Shown here in pieces: positions 60,044 through 64,000 of a stretch of 64,000 nt of DNA (positions are counted from its first letter, which is position 1; each line of letters begins with the position of its first letter). The position numbers and the translations under genes are program-made. Source of the stretch: Heracleum sosnowskyi (taxonomy: Eukaryota > Streptophyta > Magnoliopsida > Apiales > Apiaceae); assembly GCA_030848705.1 (NCBI GenBank), contig CM061245.1:63142006-63206005 (forward strand), given 5' to 3'. A model generated the notes under the pieces. It was given only the letters and a program-made list of their open reading frames with translations, searched no databases and was not told where the DNA came from.

Positions 60044-61341
60044 ATTTTACTGCCATGGTCTTGGAAATATATGACGTGATATCTTCAGGGTACTCCCAAG
60101 TAATAGAAGTGTACATTCTCACTTTTGCGAAAGAGACCCACTGCAGCATTTTATGTACACAAACAAATCAAGTATATGATCCAAATGTAATGTCTATCTT
60201 AACTTTTGATAGATAAATATTGCTAAAATCTTTCTTTAAAGGTTTACAAAATTTGAGAGTACCTTTATCAAGAACTAGAAGTTTTTTTTTTGTATGTAAT
60301 GGCAAATCTCTAGAGTATTGCTAATGACATTGAGCGACTTCAATAATAAATGAAACTCTCTAGAAGCTAAAAACACTTGTGCGAGTCAAGGGAACAAATC
60401 CTGCATATCAAGTATATCGGCTACGACTCCTGCTGATGTAATATTGTTGCATGCTCCAGCACCTTGTAGAACTAATGGATGTTGATTGTAGTATCTACTG
60501 TATATTTCCAACTTCAAGAGATTTAAACTAGGTCAAACCTTTAATGTAGTCGCATCTTTAGGTTCCTGCTGAATGTAGTATTAAGTTTGACACTGTTAAT
60601 GCAAGAATTGTTGAATATGAATGGAGAGAACTGGATGACTGTTCATACTTGTCAAGATGAACATAAAAAAAACTGTACTCATGACAAGAGAAAATCAGAG
60701 GAATTTCAAGTAGAACATATCAAAAAGAAAATCTAAGGCTTAAAAACAGGGTATGCACCATATTTTCACTTCCTTTTAGCCTACCCAAAGCAGATTCTAT
60801 AGGAAGCACACGGATTCCGACTTCGTACCTAATCAAAGTGTAACAAATTAATACACACAAAAAATGACAATTTTAAAGCCACACGAGTCGCCCCTTATTT
60901 CTTTAAGTAAGCATGTCATTCTACACCATTTTTTCTATATTCTAGTATTCACCATAAACACATACATAGTTATCGGCTAATCTTTTAGTTAACAAGTAAA
61001 CTTGAGGTTACCATTATAAAATAATCAATTTGATTATCTCATAATACCAAATTTCCAACATCGTGTGTGTTAGGAAAAATAATTTTTGGCATGCACCTTG
61101 TAGAAGAAGACTTATCATATTAACTTTGTTGCATCTTCATTTCTTTGATTTAATAAAACCAGTGTTTGCACATTCTAGGACGACAATATATCTTGCTTCA
61201 AATTTGAAAAAACAACTTCAAAAAAATTTTAAGCTGACACCACTGCAGAGCGAGCAAGCATTGAGTATACTTGAGCAAAAAGGCAGAAACATAACAAAAA
61301 AGTAAAGGTTTAGTAAACTTTTACATAAAGATGGCCAAGGT
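60044..61341. other. Unannotated sequence
   Basis: AT-rich. An 80-codon ORF at 61063-61305 (contains LASNLKKQLQKNFKLTPLQ) has no family I recognise and no supporting signal, so it is not called as a gene. No repeats or RNA features were seen. Confidence 0.5.
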
Positions 61342-61664
61342 TGTTGGAAAATAATCTAAAACTTGTTATTTTAGTTGTTTTCTTTCATTTGATTATTTTG
61401 GTATTTTCCTGTTTGATTCAGTCGTTGTATGACCTAGTCGTGTAAGTCTGGAGACATTATAGGAACAAATAAAGTAGTGGGTGAGTATGGTTGTAGGTGG
61501 TTTCATTCCTAGTTTTTAGCTTAATTGATTGGTTTCCTTTCTATTCAAGTTGTAATCGTTTTATCAATAACAAGGCAAGTCTTTGACGTGCAAAATACCA
61601 GTACTCTGCTTATTTCAGTTTTGCAACAAACAGTTATAGTATACGTATATACTTTTGTTTCTCA
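61342..61664 (+). repeat. 5' LTR of the third Copia element
   Basis: TGTTGGAAAATAATC to TTTGTTTCTCA, about 323 bp. The exact 3' end is uncertain by a few bases because five bases (agatt) separate the proposed CA from the PBS. Confidence 0.65.
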
Positions 61665-61669
61665 AGATT

Positions 61670-61681
61670 TGGTATCAGAGC
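61670..61681 (+). other. Primer-binding site of the third Copia element
   Basis: TGGTATCAGAGC, complementary to initiator tRNA-Met. Confidence 0.85.
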
Positions 61682-61746
61682 AAGATTTTTTCACGCTAAA
61701 GACAATAGCAGATGGGGTGGGCAAAGTGAAGGGAGGCTCAGTTGGT

Positions 61747-63055
61747 ATGACTTACCCGATGTTGGCCAAAACAAACTACACGGCTTGGGCTTTAAAGATG
61801 AAAGTTTTCATGCAAGCTCAGGGAGTGTGGGCTGCAGTGGAACCAACCGATCCAAAAGCAGTGATCGAAGAGAAGGCAGATAAAGTTGCTTTGGCAATGA
61901 TTTACCAAGGTATCCCCGAGGAAGTACTACTGTCCATTACGGAAAAGAAAAATGCTAAAGGAGCATGGGAGGCTATCAAGACTATGTGTCTGGGTGCAGA
62001 AAGAGTAAAGAAAGCGAAGGTTCAAACGCTAAAGACGGAGTTCAAGTCCATGAGTATGAAAGATTCTGAACAGCTGGATGATTTCAGCATGAAACTAAAT
62101 GGATTGGTGACGAACATCCGAGCTTTGGGGGAGGAAATCAAATAATCCTATGTGGTTAAGAAATTGCTACGTGTTGTACCCTCACGGTTCCTGCAGATTA
62201 CCTCGACATTGGAGCAGTTTGGAGATCTTGAAACCAGGACTGTGGAAGAGGCAGTTGGGTCGTTAAAGGCTCATGAGGAAAGGCTGAAGGTAAAAACTGA
62301 AACAAGTGGGGGGCAATTGATGCTCACCAAGGAGGAATGGGAAATGAGAGAAAGTGAAGAAGGGAAGCTGATGTACACTCGTGAAGAATGGCTGAAGTCA
62401 CAGAACAAAGGAGGAATGTATGGCTCCTATGGTGTTAGAGGACACAAGCTTAGAGATAAGAGCAAAATCAGATGTTACAACTGTGGAGCATACGGACACT
62501 ATGCTGCAGAATGTAGGAAACCCAGGTGAAGCAAGGAGTCAAAACAAGAGATGAACATGGCACATGTGGATGATGATGAACCAACTCTGTTGCTGGCAAA
62601 ACATAGGAAGGAGGAAGGAGACTTAATGCTGGTAAATGAAGGAGGAGTGATACCATCGCTGTCAACTAGAGATGATAGAAAACAAAGCGAATCCAATGTG
62701 TGGTACCTTGATAATGGAGCAAGTAATCATATGACGGGATACAAGTCAAAGTTCACGGACTTGGACGAAAGGGTAACTAGAAAAGTAAAATTTGGCAACG
62801 GCTCGACAGTGAATATTGAAGGAAAGGGCTCTGTGACGTTCGACTGCAAAAATGGGGAACAGCGTACACTTCGTGAGGTATATTACATACCAAGCTTGTG
62901 TAATAACATAATCAGCATTGGTCAGCTGTCGGAAGAAGGGAATAGGGTTATGATTAGAGGAGAGTTCTTGTGGGTGTTCGATGAATATGGAAAATTGCTC
63001 ATGAAAGTCAAAAGGTCACAAAACAGGCTATAAAAACTGATTATTGAGAATAACA
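61747..63055 (+). pseudogene. Copia gag and protease with three nonsense codons
   Basis: Starting at MTYPMLAKTNYTAWALKMKV, one frame carries gag (MIYQGIPEEVLLSI, AWEAIKTMCLGAERVKKAK, LVTNIRALGEEI), interrupted by TAA 62143. It then continues SYVVKKLLRVVP and EEAVGSLKAHEER to the CCHC knuckle CYNCGAYGHYAAEC (about 62475). TGA at 62527 follows, then the protease WYLDNGASNHMTG (D-N-G, usual in this lineage) and LCNNIISIGQLSEEG, and TAA at 63031. The three segments are in the same frame, so each break is a point mutation. I prefer the Met at 61747 because upstream codons overlap the LTR and PBS. Confidence 0.85.
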
Positions 63056-64000
63056 GACCCATGTGCTTGATGTCAAAAACTGGACGAGGTGTTAAAATTA
63101 TGGCATACCCGCCTTGGGCATGTAAATTATCAAGCTATGACATTGATGCACAAGGGTCGAATGGTGGAAGGTTTGCCTAAGGTGTCACAGCCCAAAGAGG
63201 TCTGCACAGGATGCTTGGTGTCGAAACAAGTGAGAAAGCCATTTCCATCCCAGACGAACTACAGTGCAAAAGGACATCTGGAACTCGTACATGGTGACAT
63301 TTGTGGGCCAATTTCTCCGGAGACTGCAGCAGGAAACATGTATTTCTTATTGTTAGTAGATGATTACAGCCGGGCTATGTGGGTGTATTTTTTGAAGAGC
63401 AAGGATGAGGCTTTGAGTTCATTCAAAAGGTTTCGAGCCCTAGTTGAGATTGAACCAAAAAGGAATATTAAGGTATTCCAGACTGATAAAGGTGGCGAAT
63501 TCACTTCAAATGAGTTCAAGTCATACTGCGAAGATGCTGGGATAGTCAGACATTACACGACCCCTTACACGCCCCAACAAAATGGTGCGGTACAGCGCAG
63601 AAATAGAACGATTGTTGAAATGGCACGAAGTTGTCTCAAGGAAATACAATTGCCTTCAATGCTTGGGGAGAAGCTGTGAGACACTCGGTATATCTACTAA
63701 ATAGGCTTCCAACTCGAGCATTATCAGGCATGACACCGTACGAGGCCTGGACTGGGAATAAGCCTCATATTGGACATATTCGCGTATTTGGATGCCTAGC
63801 TCACATGAAGGTTCCTTGTGTGCAAACGAGGAAGCTGGACGATCGAAGTAGACCAGTAGTTAACCTGGGAAAAGAGCCTGGCACCAAAGCGTATCGGTTG
63901 TATGATCCAAAATGCAGTAAAGTCTATGTCACTAGAGATGTTAAGTTTGAAGAAGGAAAAACATGGCCCTGGAAACTACAGAAGGAAGTTGAGTCTGCAC
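63056..64000 (+). pseudogene. Copia integrase with two frameshifts, cut by window end
   Basis: After SKT near 63082 one extra G shifts the frame into LKLWHTRLGHVNYQAM and CTGCLVSKQVRKPF (HHCC zinc finger). The catalytic core follows: LVHGDICGPI, VFQTDKGGEF and PQQNGAVQRRNRT. The usual E of VERRNR is Q here, which would remove the catalytic glutamate. Near 63663 one T is missing (PSML|GEKL in place of PSMLWGEA). The frame then runs HSVYLLNRLPTRAL and GMTPYEAWTG to the window end. Confidence 0.85.

Larger units (their letters stand above)
61342..64000 (+). mobile_element. Third Copia element, 5' half, degraded
   Basis: 5' LTR, PBS, gag, protease and integrase follow in order and the window ends inside pol. 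Five frame-breaking changes are visible: stops at 62143, 62527 and 63031 and single-base indels near 63083 and 63663. The right LTR is outside the window, so no age or TSD can be given. Confidence 0.85.

Noticed and set aside
61063..61305. 80-codon ORF with a basic helical C-terminus
   Set aside because: No homologue recognised, no neighbouring signal, and the length is expected by chance in this composition.
1..64000. CRISPR arrays, bacterial operons, riboswitches or phage features
   Set aside because: Nothing of the kind is present; the sequence is eukaryotic throughout.

Overview
The window looks like repeat-rich heterochromatin of a plant nuclear genome, most likely a eudicot. It is AT-rich, introns are GT-AG, the Copia, TRIM and one Gypsy primer sites match initiator tRNA-Met, and every coding stretch belongs to a plant transposable-element family or a broken host-gene fragment. 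I see no intact host gene, no rRNA or tRNA gene and nothing prokaryotic. The species cannot be named from the sequence.

Layout. 1-3842: a hAT DNA transposon (BED-finger transposase on the minus strand, cut by the window edge) inserted in an old Ty3/Gypsy LTR that resumes at 3843 and ends at 6002. 6003-8650: a degenerate AT-rich repeat field, then a broken minus-strand fragment of the second-largest subunit of RNA polymerase IV/V. 8650-11400: a second Gypsy-type LTR enclosed by a roughly 255-bp duplication with scrambled copies at one junction. 11400-15060: mostly featureless, with an F-box fragment and microsatellites. 15060-23953: a mosaic of Gypsy LTR pieces, a Gypsy protease remnant, a clean solo LTR (18812-19842, TSD agttt) and a Gypsy gag start.

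23954-44140: a Copia element split by a younger 12.0-kb SIRE/Maximus-type Copia element (30714-42712, TSD acctt). The outer LTRs differ at about 12 of 1257 sites and the inner LTRs at 1 of 494, so the nesting order and the clock agree. The inner element has gag, pol and a large third ORF of unknown function; each reading frame is broken once, and gag and pol are also out of frame with each other.

44141-46700: a PIF/Harbinger remnant, a short reverse LTR and an intact-looking tRNA-type SINE with a 14-bp TSD. 46918-60030: a 5'-truncated LINE with a 13-bp TSD, split by an 11.2-kb reverse-oriented Gypsy derivative whose LTRs (4.7 and 5.2 kb) dwarf its 1.2-kb core. One of those LTRs received a 424-bp foldback MITE, and the LINE also received a TRIM. 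60044-61341 shows nothing recognisable. 61342-64000 is a third Copia element, degraded and cut by the window end.

The genes do not form a pathway. The window is a record of successive insertions, decay and DNA repair. The most unusual signals are an AAACTCTG word scattered through coding and non-coding parts of the SIRE element, its unclassified third ORF, the giant-LTR Gypsy derivative, the 6-bp-TSD foldback element, and a fragment of an RNA polymerase IV/V gene, the silencing machinery that acts on such elements, lying among them.
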